Positions 16,816-25,769 of a DNA stretch of 64,000 nt are shown piece by piece (the stretch's first letter is position 1; the number at the start of each line of letters is the position of its first letter). A model generated the notes under the pieces. The model saw only the letters and a list, made by a program, of their open reading frames with translations. It was not told the DNA's origin and did no database searches. Made by a program: the position numbers and the translations under genes. The DNA comes from Streptomyces sp. NBC_00442 (GTDB lineage Bacteria > Actinomycetota > Actinomycetes > Streptomycetales > Streptomycetaceae), in the NCBI RefSeq assembly GCF_036014195.1, contig NZ_CP107918.1:682001-746000 (forward strand), read 5' to 3'.

Positions 16816-17754
16816 CTACCGTGCCGCCGCAGCCAGGAACTCCCGTTCGCGCCGAAGTTCCCGCTCGGTGACGGTCAGCGGGAACAGTGTGAAGCCGTGC
16901 ATCGCACCGGCGACGACATCGAGTCGCACCGGAGCGCCCGCGGCCTGCCACCGTGCGGCGAGGAACAGCGAGTCGTCCCGCAGCGGATCCTCGGTGCCGA
17001 CCACGATCCGTGCGGGCGGCAACCCCGTCAGGTCGGCGAACAGGGGCGAGACGTCGGGGTCCCTGCGTCGCTCCGCCTCCATGTCGGGAGTGAACAGCTC
17101 ATAGGTCGACCGGAGCGTGTCCGTATTGCTCAGCAGCCGCTTCGAACCGAAGGTTCGCTGGCTCGGCGTCATCGACAGGTCGTACGGGCCGAAGAGCAGG
17201 TGGGCCGCCCCGAAGGCGCCGCTGATGCCGTGCCGGTCCCGGAGGCGCAGCAGGGTCACGACGCCGAGATGGGCGCCGGCCGACTCGCCGCCGATCAGGA
17301 GCCGGCGGGTACCGAACTCCGCTTCGGCACGGTCGACAAGCCATCGGGCGGCCGTCTCACAGTCGTCGGGCCCTGCCGGAAAGGGGTGTTCGGGAGCGAG
17401 CCGGTACTCCACGCTCACCACGGCCAGCCGAGCCTGCTCCGCGAGCCGCCACAGCCTCTCGTCCTGCCCGGCCGCAGAACCGAAGGCCCAACCACCTCCG
17501 TGGATGTGCAGGTACACACCCTCCACGCGGCCCGGCCGGAACGTCCTGACGCGAACTCCGCCGGCGATGACTCGATCCTGGCCCTGCGGCAGTCTCACGG
17601 GTGGCTCGTCACCGCCGAGCCGGTTGCGTCGCAGCGCGGCGAGCAGGGTGGCGTCCGGCGGCCCCTCACGCGCCGGGCGGCTCGCGGCCGTGGCCGCGAA
17701 ACGGTCGTTGAAGGCCAACGTCTCGGCGAGGCAGTCCTCGTCTCGGATCATCAT
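16816..17754 (-). CDS. Alpha/beta hydrolase-3 family esterase (HSL-like)
   Basis: 312 residues. YLHIHGGGWAFGSAAGQD carries the HGGGW oxyanion-hole motif of hormone-sensitive-lipase-type esterases. LLIGGESAGAHLGVVTLLRL holds the nucleophile Ser in GESAG, VGTEDPLRDDS the acidic residue, and GAMHGFTLFP the His. It should hydrolyse short-chain esters in the cytoplasm. ATG at 17754 begins MMIRDEDCLAETLAF; the ribosome site is weak. It lies just upstream of the WYL regulator on the same strand. Confidence 0.86.
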   Translation of the reverse strand: MMIRDEDCLAETLAFNDRFAATAASRPAREGPPDATLLAALRRNRLGGDEPPVRLPQGQDRVIAGGVRVRTFRPGRVEGVYLHIHGGGWAFGSAAGQDERLWRLAEQARLAVVSVEYRLAPEHPFPAGPDDCETAARWLVDRAEAEFGTRRLLIGGESAGAHLGVVTLLRLRDRHGISGAFGAAHLLFGPYDLSMTPSQRTFGSKRLLSNTDTLRSTYELFTPDMEAERRRDPDVSPLFADLTGLPPARIVVGTEDPLRDDSLFLAARWQAAGAPVRLDVVAGAMHGFTLFPLTVTERELRREREFLAAAAR

Positions 17755-18100
17755 GGTCCCGACGGTCCCAGCCCTCCGCGACAACGTCCTGTCACCCTTT
17801 CCGAGTGAGCCGCGCCACACCGTCGTCATGGCCGGCCCGAACGGGCGGACCACTCGGGCCGGTGTGCTCGCGTCGCCCGGTGTGCTCGCGTCGCCCGCAC
17901 GACCCTTGGCGATCAGGGAATGACAATCACCGATTCGGGTGACGGCTCCCCCAGGAGTGGATCGAACGCAAGATCACGACGCTGGGGCCCGCCATCGCGG
18001 CCCCCTTGAGGCTCACTAGAACGTTTCGTCGAAGATTCGCCCGCCCCTCACCGTTACGCATGACCCGCCCCGCCAGTTTTCCGAGCACCTGTCCGTACTG
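17755..18100. other. Intergenic region between divergent esterase and NUDIX operon
   Basis: Should hold promoters for both directions. GGTGTGCTCGCGTCGCCC occurs twice in tandem near 17860-17895. No gene is supported. A 22-codon minus-strand frame near 17927-17995 has a weak ribosome site and was not accepted. Confidence 0.4.
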
Positions 18101-18556
18101 ATGCCATCGGAGGACCCCGTGCGCGCCCAACCCAACATCGTCGGCGTACATCTCGTGTTCGAGCATCTCGGTCGGGTCCTCCTCCAACGGCGCGCACCGT
18201 CGGTCGCGTTCGCCCCGGGCGTCTGGCACGTCCCGGCCGGGCATCTGGAGACGGAGTCGGCCACGGCGTGCGCGGTGCGGGAATCGGGAGAGGAACTCGG
18301 CGTGAGCATCGAGCCCCAGGACCTCCGGCTCGTCCATGTGCTCCACCATCGCGCCGCCGCGACGCCCCGCATGCAGCTGTTCTTCCGCGTCCTGGCCTAT
18401 CGCGGCACCCCGAGGATCTGCGAGCCCGACCGGCACACCGCCCTGGAGTGGCACCCCTATGCGGCGCTGCCCACGCCGCTCGTCGACTACACCGCCGTCG
18501 CCCTGACCTCCATCGCGGCGAACCGCCCCTACGCCGCCATGGGGTGGGGCGCATGA
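18101..18556 (+). CDS. NUDIX hydrolase, first of a coupled pair
   Basis: 151 residues (MPSEDPVRAQPNIVGVHLVF; GTG at 18119 is a possible later start). The NUDIX box reads GHLETESATACAVRESGEEL followed by GV. It keeps the essential RE..EE core but is one residue shorter than canonical before the first Glu, and it has Ser where a hydrophobic residue is usual. The family cleaves nucleoside diphosphates linked to another moiety. It leads an operon in which the next gene overlaps by ATGA. Substrate unknown; the altered box may affect metal binding. Confidence 0.82.
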   Translation: MPSEDPVRAQPNIVGVHLVFEHLGRVLLQRRAPSVAFAPGVWHVPAGHLETESATACAVRESGEELGVSIEPQDLRLVHVLHHRAAATPRMQLFFRVLAYRGTPRICEPDRHTALEWHPYAALPTPLVDYTAVALTSIAANRPYAAMGWGA

Positions 18557-19086
18557 GCGCCCCCAAGCCGGCGCGCGCCATGGCCGGTTCGGCCGCGGCC
18601 GCCTTCATCCGGCGCGACGACGGCCGTGTCCTGCTCGTCCACCACGCGGGGACCCGGCGCTGGGTCATGCCCGGGGGCAAGGCCGACGACGGCCCGTACG
18701 GCGGTGAGACTCCGCGCCAGTGCTGTGAGCGCGAGGGCCGGGAGGAGACCGGCGTGCGGGTCACCGCGGGGCGGCTGCTCGTGGTGCAGTGGCTGCCCAT
18801 CGGGCGCATCGGCGCCTACGCGCACAACCCGTTCGCCTGCCACCTGTTCGTCTTCGCCGCCACGATCGCTGTCGGCGATCTGCCCAACATCCGTATTCCC
18901 GGTAGGGAGTTGCTCGGGTGGCGGTGGTGGGACCCGGCCGAGGCGCCCGGCGCGATGGACGCGACCAACGGCCGCCTGCTGAGCGCCGCGGCCCGCGCCG
19001 CGGCGGGCCAGGAGGCGGCGCCGGCCTACTTGGAAGAGCTGCCCACCACCACGCCCACCACGGGGGCCGGGGGTGTCCGCCCGTGA
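18553..19086 (+). CDS. NUDIX hydrolase, second of a coupled pair
   Basis: 177 residues. RRWVMPGGKADDGPYGGETP leads into the NUDIX box, whose core is CEREGREETGV. Extra residues sit between the initial GG and the first Glu. Start ATG overlaps the previous stop, and its own stop overlaps the GTG of the ABC transporter gene (GTGA), so all three are translated together. The C-terminal 35 residues are Ala- and Thr-rich. The pair is not a recent duplication, since the sequences outside the box differ widely. Role in export or processing of a nucleotide-linked product is inferred only from the operon. Confidence 0.82.
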   Translation: MSAPKPARAMAGSAAAAFIRRDDGRVLLVHHAGTRRWVMPGGKADDGPYGGETPRQCCEREGREETGVRVTAGRLLVVQWLPIGRIGAYAHNPFACHLFVFAATIAVGDLPNIRIPGRELLGWRWWDPAEAPGAMDATNGRLLSAAARAAAGQEAAPAYLEELPTTTPTTGAGGVRP

Positions 19087-21110
19087 AGCTCACCCGGAAG
19101 CAGCGGCGGTCGGACCGGCCGGCCCCATCCACCCCCACCTCCGCGTCCGAGGAAGCGCTGTTCGGCGGCTCGCTCCGCTACGACCTCGGCTGGAACAAGC
19201 ACGACGACGCGTTCCTCGAACTGAACCTGCGCGCCATGCTGGTGCGCCTGCCCCGGCTGATCGCCCTCACCGTGCGGCTGGCGTGGCAGGCCGACCGCCA
19301 GGCGCTCCGCCTGGTCACCGCGGCCGAGATCGGCCGGGGCAGCTGCCAGGCCATCGGTCTGATCGCCGTCAACCAGGCTCTCTCCCACCTCCTTTCGGGC
19401 GGAAGCACGGCCCAACGGCTCACGGCGGCGAGCGGGGCGATCGCCACGGCCGCGCTCACGGCCGGTGCCGGCGCGGTGCTCCGGGCCCTGTCGACCGCGG
19501 GGACGGGGCGCCTTGAGCCGAAGGTCGAGAGGGTGGCGACCGAGCAGTACCTCACGCACACCGCCGCCGTGGAACTCGCCGCCATCGAGGACGACGGGTT
19601 CCACCGTCTGCTCGACAGCGCCTCCTACGGCGCCGGTTCCGCGCGGCGCCTGGTCAAGTACGTACAGAACATCGTCACCGGCCTGCTGTCCCTGGCCGCC
19701 GCCGCGGGTGTGCTCGCGGTTCTGCACCCGCTGCTGATCGTTCTGCTCATCGCGATGACCGTGCCCAGTTCCTGGGCGGCGCTGACCGTGGCCCGCCGCC
19801 GCTACGCCTCGTTCCAGACCTGGGTGCAGCACTCCCGGGCCGGTCAGCTCATCAGCCGGCTGCTGATGTCCACGGAGGCCGCCGCCGAGATCCGGGTGCA
19901 CGACGTGGCTCCGTACCTGCTGCACCACTTCCGGCGGATGTCGATGGACCAGGAGGCCGAACAGCGCAGGCTCGCCCACCTCGCCGCCCGGACCGGTCTC
20001 GTCGCCGCGGGCTGGACCGGCCTCGCGACGACGGCCGCGTACGCCACCCTGGGCGGGCTGTTGTGGAGCGGGGCGATGGCCCTGTCCGTCGGCGGCACCG
20101 CGATCCTCGCCATCCGTGCCGGGTCCGCCAGCCTGTCCAACCTCGTCCTGCAGATCAACTACTGCCACGAGGAATCCCTGTTCGTCGCCGACCTCCACGA
20201 ACTGTGCGCGGAAGCAGCCGCCCGCGCCATTCCCGTCGGTGGCCGGGCACTTCCCGCGAAGCCCCATGAGATCCGCTTCGAGAGTGTGGTGTTCACCTAC
20301 CCGGGCAAGGAATCCTCCGCGTCGAAGGACGGCAGGAGAGCACTCGACGGCATCGACCTCACCATTCCCACCGGGAAGATCGTCGCCCTGTGCGGGGAGA
20401 ACGGATCCGGCAAGTCCACCCTGGTGAAGCTTCTTGCCGGGCTCTATCAGCCGGACGGCGGCCGCATCCTGTGGGACGACGTCGACCTCCGCACCGCGGA
20501 CCGGCAGGAGCTCGTCTCACGTATCGCCATGGTCGGCCAGGACTTCTACCGCTGGCCGTTCACCGCCGAGGTGAACGTCTGCATCGGGCGCACCGACATC
20601 GCGCCGAGCACCGAGCGGCGCGACCGCGCGGCCCGCTACGCCGGAGCCGACACACTCGTCGCCGCACTGCCCAACGGATGGAACACCCTCCTCGCCCGCG
20701 GCTACAAGGACGGCCACAATCCGTCCGGCGGCGAATGGCAGCGCATCGGCATCGGCCGGGCCCACTACCGCGGCGGGGAGATCCTCATCGTCGACGAGCC
20801 CACCTCGGCCCTGGACGCCAAGGCGGAGCAGAAGCTGTTCGACCGGTTCCGCAGCCTCGCCGACGAGGGCCAGACGATCGTCCTGATCACCCACCGGCTC
20901 GGCTCCGTCCGCACCGCGGACCTCATCCACGTCCTCGACCAGGGGCGGGTCGTCGAGAGCGGCACCTTCACCGAGCTGCTGTCCGACCGTGCTCCGGGAG
21001 TGTTCCGGGCTCTGTACGAGCTCCAGGCCGCACAGTACCGCCCGACCGGAGCGGCCGGCCTTCCCCGTCAGGCCGGGCCGGTATCGAGGGAGGGCGCCGA
21101 CCCCGCGTGA
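19083..21110 (+). CDS. ABC transporter, fused membrane and ATP-binding domains (exporter type)
   Basis: 675 residues from a GTG that overlaps the preceding stop. Residues 50-400 hold the membrane helices, for example LLSLAAAAGVLAVLHPLLIV. The ATPase domain follows: GENGSGKSTLVKLLAGLYQP (Walker A), NPSGGEWQRIGIGRA (signature with PSGGE in place of LSGGQ), ILIVDEPTSALD (Walker B) and LITHRLGS (switch His). This is a half-transporter that would dimerise and export a small molecule, lipid or peptide. No peptidase domain. Coupling to two NUDIX genes is its most informative context. Confidence 0.88.
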   Translation: MKLTRKQRRSDRPAPSTPTSASEEALFGGSLRYDLGWNKHDDAFLELNLRAMLVRLPRLIALTVRLAWQADRQALRLVTAAEIGRGSCQAIGLIAVNQALSHLLSGGSTAQRLTAASGAIATAALTAGAGAVLRALSTAGTGRLEPKVERVATEQYLTHTAAVELAAIEDDGFHRLLDSASYGAGSARRLVKYVQNIVTGLLSLAAAAGVLAVLHPLLIVLLIAMTVPSSWAALTVARRRYASFQTWVQHSRAGQLISRLLMSTEAAAEIRVHDVAPYLLHHFRRMSMDQEAEQRRLAHLAARTGLVAAGWTGLATTAAYATLGGLLWSGAMALSVGGTAILAIRAGSASLSNLVLQINYCHEESLFVADLHELCAEAAARAIPVGGRALPAKPHEIRFESVVFTYPGKESSASKDGRRALDGIDLTIPTGKIVALCGENGSGKSTLVKLLAGLYQPDGGRILWDDVDLRTADRQELVSRIAMVGQDFYRWPFTAEVNVCIGRTDIAPSTERRDRAARYAGADTLVAALPNGWNTLLARGYKDGHNPSGGEWQRIGIGRAHYRGGEILIVDEPTSALDAKAEQKLFDRFRSLADEGQTIVLITHRLGSVRTADLIHVLDQGRVVESGTFTELLSDRAPGVFRALYELQAAQYRPTGAAGLPRQAGPVSREGADPA

Positions 21111-21133
21111 CCTGACCCGGCACGGACCGGACC

Positions 21134-21201
21134 GGGTCGGCCCCGGCCGGGTCGGCCCCGGCCGGGTCGGCCCCGGCCGGGTCGGCCCGGCTGGGTCGGC
21201 C
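21134..21201. repeat. 15-bp tandem repeat GGGTCGGCCCCGGCC between convergent genes
   Basis: Three perfect copies at 21134-21148, 21149-21163 and 21164-21178, then diverged copies to about 21201. Each unit is partly self-complementary, so RNA from either strand could fold into stacked hairpins. It may act as a two-way terminator between the ABC gene and rph. Confidence 0.75.
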
Positions 21202-21209
21202 GTGGGCGG

Positions 21210-23912
21210 TCAGGGCAGGATCTCGACGTACCCGTCGGCCCCGTGCACACGGATCCGCTGCCCGTCCCGGATCAGCCGGGTGGCCCGCTCCACGCCCACG
21301 ACGGCGGGAAGGCCGTACTCGCGGGCGATCACCGCGCCGTGGGTCATCACGCCGCCCACCTCCGTCACCAGGCCCGCGATCCCGACGAACAGCGGTGACC
21401 AGCTGGGGTCCGTGAAGGTCGTGACCAGGATGTCGCCGGCTTCGAGGTCGGCCCGCGCCATGTCGAGGATCACGCGGGCCCGCCCCTCGACGGTCCCGGC
21501 GGAGACCGGGATGCCCAGGAGGGCGCCGGCCGGCGCGTCCTCGCGCCGGTACGCCCCGGTGAGGGCCTCGCCGTCCGAGGTGAGCACCCGCGGCGGTGTC
21601 AGCGACGCGTGGACCACGAACGCCTCCTTGCGTTCCTCGATGAGCCCGCCGTCCACGTGGTTCGAGCGCACGACGGCGTCGAGCTCCCCGACCGTGAGGT
21701 AGTGGATGTCCTCCTGCTCGGCCAGCACGCCGGCCCGCACGAGGCGTCCGGCCTCCCTCAGGAGTGCTTGCTTGTAGACGAAGTAGCGGCTGATGACGCC
21801 GTACTTGGGATACTCCCGGTACCCGGCGAAGGTCCTGACCCGGTCGATCATCCGCTTGGTCTCGTCGGCCTTGCGGTCCCCGTCCGGCAGGGCGCGCAGG
21901 CGGGTCAGCACGTCCTGTTCCTTCTGCCACGCCTTCTGCCGGCCCTCCTCGAAGCGGCGCGCTGCGGCTCCCGCCCCGAAGTTCCTGACGTTGTCCAGGA
22001 TCGCGGGCACGAGGGTGGCGGGGCGCTCGCTCCAGCGTGGCCTCGTGATGTCGATCTCGCCGACGCAGCGCATCCCGTACCGGTCGAGGTAGGCCACGAT
22101 GGCGTCGCGCGCCTCGGTCCCGCCCGCGAACGCCGTCAGTCCGTCGAGGAACGCGTCGCCCTCGACATCCCGCATGAACGCGATCACCTCCGGATGCGGG
22201 CGGATCACGTCGGCGACGTCGAGCAGCGCCAGACCCATTTCGGACGTGATGTTGTCGGGGGCGGACAGCGTGAGCGTGTCGGCGGCGTTCTTCTCGCCCA
22301 GCCACTCCCCCAGCTTGTCGTTGAGCCACCAGGCGGCCTCCATCCCCGCCATGATGGCCTGCATGCTCAACGGGTCGCCGAGCACCCGCTTGTGCTCGGC
22401 GAAGGCCTCCTTCAGGAAGTCGAACAGGGCCGGGCCCGTCTTCGTCCCGATGGCGGCCTTCAGAGCGGCGAGGGATGCCTCGCTGCGTCGGATCAGTTCG
22501 GTGACGACGGCCGGGTCGGTCTCGATCGGCGCGGGCGGCCCGCCGGCCGACGGCCTGCCCGCGGGCCGCTCGGCCGCGGACTGCTCGGCCGCGGACTGCT
22601 CGGCCGCCGACTGCTCGGCCGCCGACTGCTTGCCCACCGATTGCCCGACGGCCACCGGGCCGCCCGGGTCCGCGTCCGGCAGGGGCCGGACGAATCCGTC
22701 GCGCTCCAGGACGGTCTCCAGGGCGTCCCTGGTCAGCGGATCACCCCTCCCGATGAGGTCCAGAAGCGCGGCGCGGCTCGCGGGCGACGCGAGACGCGCG
22801 GTGGCGTCGACGAACAGCCTGCCGCCCGCCTCGCACATCGGCGCCATCGCCGTCGCCTTCCACACCGAGAGCCCCAGCGGCTTCATGGCGTCGGTCATCA
22901 TCTGCTGATGTCCGACGGACAGGTAGACGCGGTTCTCCTCGTCGCCGCTGTCGGGAACCGGGAACAGCGTCGTGATGGGCCGGCTCTGCACGACGTGGAA
23001 AGCGTCGTCGGCCAGGCACCACTCGATGTCCTGCGGCCGGCCGAAATGCGCCTCGATCCGTCGTCCGATGCGCACCAGCCGCAGGGCCTGCGTGTCCGTC
23101 AGCGCCGGCTGCTCCCGCCGGTGTGCGTCGATGGCCACGTCGCGCGTGCCGCCGGCCGGCGAAGCGTCGATGGCCCGGTGTCCGGCGGCGATCGTCCTGG
23201 CGACGATCGTGTCGTCCCGTACCGTGAAGACGTCCGGGTTCACCAGGCCGGAGACCAGCGCCTCGCCAAGGCCGAAGCCGGCGTCCACGGTGGCCACCTT
23301 GCGGTTGCCGGTCACGGGGTCTGCCGTGAACAGGACGCCCGACGCCTGCGGGAACACCATCCGCTGCACGACCACCGCCATGTGCACCGCGCGGTGGTCG
23401 ACGCCGTTGCGGCGCCGGTAGGTCACGGCCCGCTCGGTGAACAGGGAGGCCCAGCACCGGCCGATGTGCCGCAGCACCTCCGCCGGTCCCACGACGTTCA
23501 GGTAGGTGTCCTGCTGGCCCGCGAAGGATGCGGTCGGCAGGTCCTCCGCCGTCGCACTGGATCGCACGGCGTACGCGGCCCGCTCGCCGAACCGGGCGAG
23601 CACGCCGGTGATCTCCGCGGCGATGTCGTCCGGAACGGCGATCCCTTCGACGGCCCGGCGAAGCTCCGCGCTGAGCGTGCCGACCGCCTCGCGGTCGTCG
23701 GGCTCCACCCGTGACAGCCGGTCGAGCAGGGCGTCGACGGACGGCACCCCCGCCACGACCCGCCGGAAGGCGTCCGTCGTCACGCAGAAGCCGGCCGGCA
23801 CCCGGATTCCCTCGATCCGCGACAACTCGCCCAGATGCGCGCCCTTGCCGCCGACGAGGGCGACCCGCGTCGCGTCGGCCTCCTGCAGATCCAGCACGTA
23901 CTGCTCGGTCAC
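21210..23912 (-). CDS. rph: Rifamycin phosphotransferase (rifampin-inactivating, PEP-synthase-like)
   Basis: 900 residues. The ATP-grasp domain (about 1-320) has VALVGGKGAHLGELSRIEGI and YAVRSSATAEDLPTASFAGQ. The rifampin-binding middle domain follows, and the C-terminal swivelling His domain has VGGVMTHGAVIAREYGLPAV. The active-site His is residue 858, 42 from the C-terminus, the same distance as in the characterised Listeria enzyme. The protein phosphorylates the C21 hydroxyl of rifamycins using ATP. A Q-S-A-A-E pentapeptide repeat (about 30 residues, encoded near 22560-22628) lies in a linker and accounts for the extra length. GTG start with GGAGG seven bases upstream. Confidence 0.92.
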   Translation of the reverse strand: MTEQYVLDLQEADATRVALVGGKGAHLGELSRIEGIRVPAGFCVTTDAFRRVVAGVPSVDALLDRLSRVEPDDREAVGTLSAELRRAVEGIAVPDDIAAEITGVLARFGERAAYAVRSSATAEDLPTASFAGQQDTYLNVVGPAEVLRHIGRCWASLFTERAVTYRRRNGVDHRAVHMAVVVQRMVFPQASGVLFTADPVTGNRKVATVDAGFGLGEALVSGLVNPDVFTVRDDTIVARTIAAGHRAIDASPAGGTRDVAIDAHRREQPALTDTQALRLVRIGRRIEAHFGRPQDIEWCLADDAFHVVQSRPITTLFPVPDSGDEENRVYLSVGHQQMMTDAMKPLGLSVWKATAMAPMCEAGGRLFVDATARLASPASRAALLDLIGRGDPLTRDALETVLERDGFVRPLPDADPGGPVAVGQSVGKQSAAEQSAAEQSAAEQSAAERPAGRPSAGGPPAPIETDPAVVTELIRRSEASLAALKAAIGTKTGPALFDFLKEAFAEHKRVLGDPLSMQAIMAGMEAAWWLNDKLGEWLGEKNAADTLTLSAPDNITSEMGLALLDVADVIRPHPEVIAFMRDVEGDAFLDGLTAFAGGTEARDAIVAYLDRYGMRCVGEIDITRPRWSERPATLVPAILDNVRNFGAGAAARRFEEGRQKAWQKEQDVLTRLRALPDGDRKADETKRMIDRVRTFAGYREYPKYGVISRYFVYKQALLREAGRLVRAGVLAEQEDIHYLTVGELDAVVRSNHVDGGLIEERKEAFVVHASLTPPRVLTSDGEALTGAYRREDAPAGALLGIPVSAGTVEGRARVILDMARADLEAGDILVTTFTDPSWSPLFVGIAGLVTEVGGVMTHGAVIAREYGLPAVVGVERATRLIRDGQRIRVHGADGYVEILP

Positions 23913-23932
23913 TGCGATTCCTCCGTGGGGAT

Positions 23933-23983
23933 GTGTCGTTACCGCGTTCGTGTCGTTACCGCGTTCGTGGCGTTACCGCGTTT
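23933..23983. repeat. 17-bp tandem repeat, three copies, in the rph leader
   Basis: GTGTCGTTACCGCGTTC at 23933-23949 and 23950-23966, and GTGGCGTTACCGCGTTT at 23967-23983. The array lies between the element at 24025 and the rph start, so it is probably transcribed as 5' leader. Confidence 0.85.
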
Positions 23984-24024
23984 GCGCAGGCAGGGGCATC
24001 GGCCGCTGATTGTGCGCCACCACG

Positions 24025-24044
24025 GGGGCCTTGCGGCAAGCCCC
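24025..24044 (-). promoter_or_regulatory. Rifamycin-associated element (RAE) upstream of rph
   Basis: Read on the rph strand the site is GGGGCTTGCCGCAAGGCCCC, a near-perfect inverted repeat centred 122 bp upstream of the rph start. It closely resembles the published 19-bp rifamycin-associated element that precedes rifamycin-inactivating genes in actinobacteria and is needed for induction. The match is from memory of that consensus. It supports rifamycin-inducible expression. Confidence 0.78.
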
Positions 24045-24067
24045 CCACCGAGCTATACGTTGAGAGA

Positions 24068-24091
24068 GGCAGGGAGAGACTTCTCCCTGCC
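24068..24091. terminator. 10-bp stem hairpin of uncertain orientation
   Basis: GGCAGGGAGA (24068-24077) pairs exactly with TCTCCCTGCC (24082-24091), loop GACT, followed on the plus strand by TTTG. No plus-strand gene lies immediately upstream, so it may be a transcription block protecting rph regulation, or a relic. Confidence 0.4.
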
Positions 24092-24313
24092 TTTGTCATG
24101 CTGCCTTTCCCTGGCGACGCCCTGCGGATTCCGCGCCGCGACCCCGGAGCCCATCGACAGATGACGAAAAAACACCTCCGGCCTTTCATACATCTGTACG
24201 ACGTGGGGTCCGGAAGGTTCTGCGAGAGTGCCGTTCGCGACAAGAGGCGGTGTCGGGGCGGGAGTTGAGTTCCTTCCGCTCGACCGCCGACGCATTCGCT
24301 TCAGGAGGCTGTG

Positions 24314-25759
24314 GTGACGGACGAGCCGGACGAGACGGACGAGAACAAAACGCGCAAGAACGGCCTGTACGGGGGCGTGAGCGCGGAGCTCGCCGCGAAC
24401 ATGAAAGAGGGCTGGGCGGACACCGAGCGCCGCCACCTCCAGCCCATCACGCAGGCGCCGCACACCGCGCGCCGCCGGGCGGCGCTCTCCGCCCTGTTTC
24501 CCGGCGAACTCCTCGTGATCCCGGCCGGCAACCCGAAGGTGCGCTCCAACGACACGAACTACCCGTTCCGGCCGTCGTCGGACTACGTTTATCTGACGGG
24601 TGATCAGTCGCAGGACGCCGTCCTGGTCCTCGAACCGCGCGAGGCGGGCGGGCACCAGGCCCTCGCCTACCTCCTCCCCCGCTCCGACCGCGAGTCCGGC
24701 GAGTTCTGGCTCGACTACCACGGCGAGCTCTGGGACGGCCGCCGCAACAGCCTCACCGAGAACGAGCGGCTCCTCGGCCTGCCCTGCCGGGACGTCCGCA
24801 CCCTGCCCCGGCGGCTCGCGGAGGCGAGCGGACCGGTCCGGCTGCTGTGCGGGTACGACGCGGAGGCCGAGGCCGCGCTGAGCGACCGGGTGACCACCGA
24901 GCGGAACATCGAGTTCCGCGCCGCTCTGTCCGAACTGCGCCTGGTCAAGGACGAGTTCGAGATCGAGGACCTGCGCCACGCCTGCCGGGCCACCGCGCGT
25001 GGCTTCGAGGACGTCGTGGCCGTCCTCGGCACGGACACGCCGACCCCGGAACGGGTCGTCGAGGGCACCTTCTGGATGCGCGCACGCATCGAGGGCAACG
25101 ACGTGGGCTACGCCTCGGTCTGCGCGGCGGGCAGCCACGCCACGACCCTGCACTGGGTCCGCAACGACGGCGAGGCCCGTCCGGGCGACCTGCTGCTGCT
25201 CGACGCCGGCGTGGAGAGCCGCGACCTCTACACCGCCGACATCACCCGCACCCTGCCCGTGGACGGCCGCTTCACCCCGGTGCAGCGCCAGGTGTACGAC
25301 GCCGTGTACGCGGCACAGTCGGCCGGCATCGCCGCCGTCGGGCCGGGCGCCAAGTACCGCGACTTCCACCACGCCGCCCAGCGCGTGCTGACCGAACACC
25401 TCGCCGCCTGGGGCCTGTTCGGCGGGCGGTCGGTCGACGAAGCGTACGAACTCGGCCTGTTCCGGCGCTGGACCCTGGCCGGCACCGGGCACATGCTCGG
25501 CCTCGACGTCCACGACTGCGCCAAGGCCCGCACCGAGCTGTACGTGGACGGCACACTGGCCGCGGGCATGGTGCTCACCGTCGAGCCGGGGCTGTACTTC
25601 CAGCCGGACGACCTGACGGTGCCCGAGGAGTTCCGCGGCATCGGTGTCCGGATCGAGGACGACATCCTGGTCACCGAGGACGGCAACGAGAACCTGTCGG
25701 CCGCCCTCCCGCGCTCCGCCGACGACGTGGAGGCCTGGATGGCCCGGCTGCGGAGCTGA
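24314..25759 (+). CDS. Xaa-Pro aminopeptidase (aminopeptidase P family), first copy
   Basis: 481 residues. GTG at 24314 is preferred to GTG at 24311 because AGGAGG at 24303-24308 is then five bases away. The N-terminal domain holds RSNDTNYPFRPSSDYVYLTG. The pita-bread catalytic domain has the five metal ligands: LLLLDAGVE (Asp), LYTADITRTLP (Asp), GTGHMLGLDVHD (His), VLTVEPGLYF (Glu) and GVRIEDDILV (Glu). It removes N-terminal residues before proline using two Mn2+. The N-terminal 30 residues are unusually charged. A hairpin ends its transcription before the second copy. Confidence 0.93.
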   Translation: MTDEPDETDENKTRKNGLYGGVSAELAANMKEGWADTERRHLQPITQAPHTARRRAALSALFPGELLVIPAGNPKVRSNDTNYPFRPSSDYVYLTGDQSQDAVLVLEPREAGGHQALAYLLPRSDRESGEFWLDYHGELWDGRRNSLTENERLLGLPCRDVRTLPRRLAEASGPVRLLCGYDAEAEAALSDRVTTERNIEFRAALSELRLVKDEFEIEDLRHACRATARGFEDVVAVLGTDTPTPERVVEGTFWMRARIEGNDVGYASVCAAGSHATTLHWVRNDGEARPGDLLLLDAGVESRDLYTADITRTLPVDGRFTPVQRQVYDAVYAAQSAGIAAVGPGAKYRDFHHAAQRVLTEHLAAWGLFGGRSVDEAYELGLFRRWTLAGTGHMLGLDVHDCAKARTELYVDGTLAAGMVLTVEPGLYFQPDDLTVPEEFRGIGVRIEDDILVTEDGNENLSAALPRSADDVEAWMARLRS

Positions 25760-25769
25760 GAGCGGCCCG

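Noticed and set aside
17927..18454. Minus-strand frame ending in a 22-residue leader-peptide-like sequence
   Set aside because: It overlaps the first NUDIX gene on the other strand for most of its length, and the ribosome site is weak.
18101..21110. RiPP (lanthipeptide or similar) biosynthetic cluster around the ABC exporter
   Set aside because: No precursor peptide, cyclase or peptidase domain is visible on either side.
24068..24091. Hairpin as terminator of a plus-strand gene
   Set aside because: No plus-strand gene lies upstream; kept only as a low-confidence structure.
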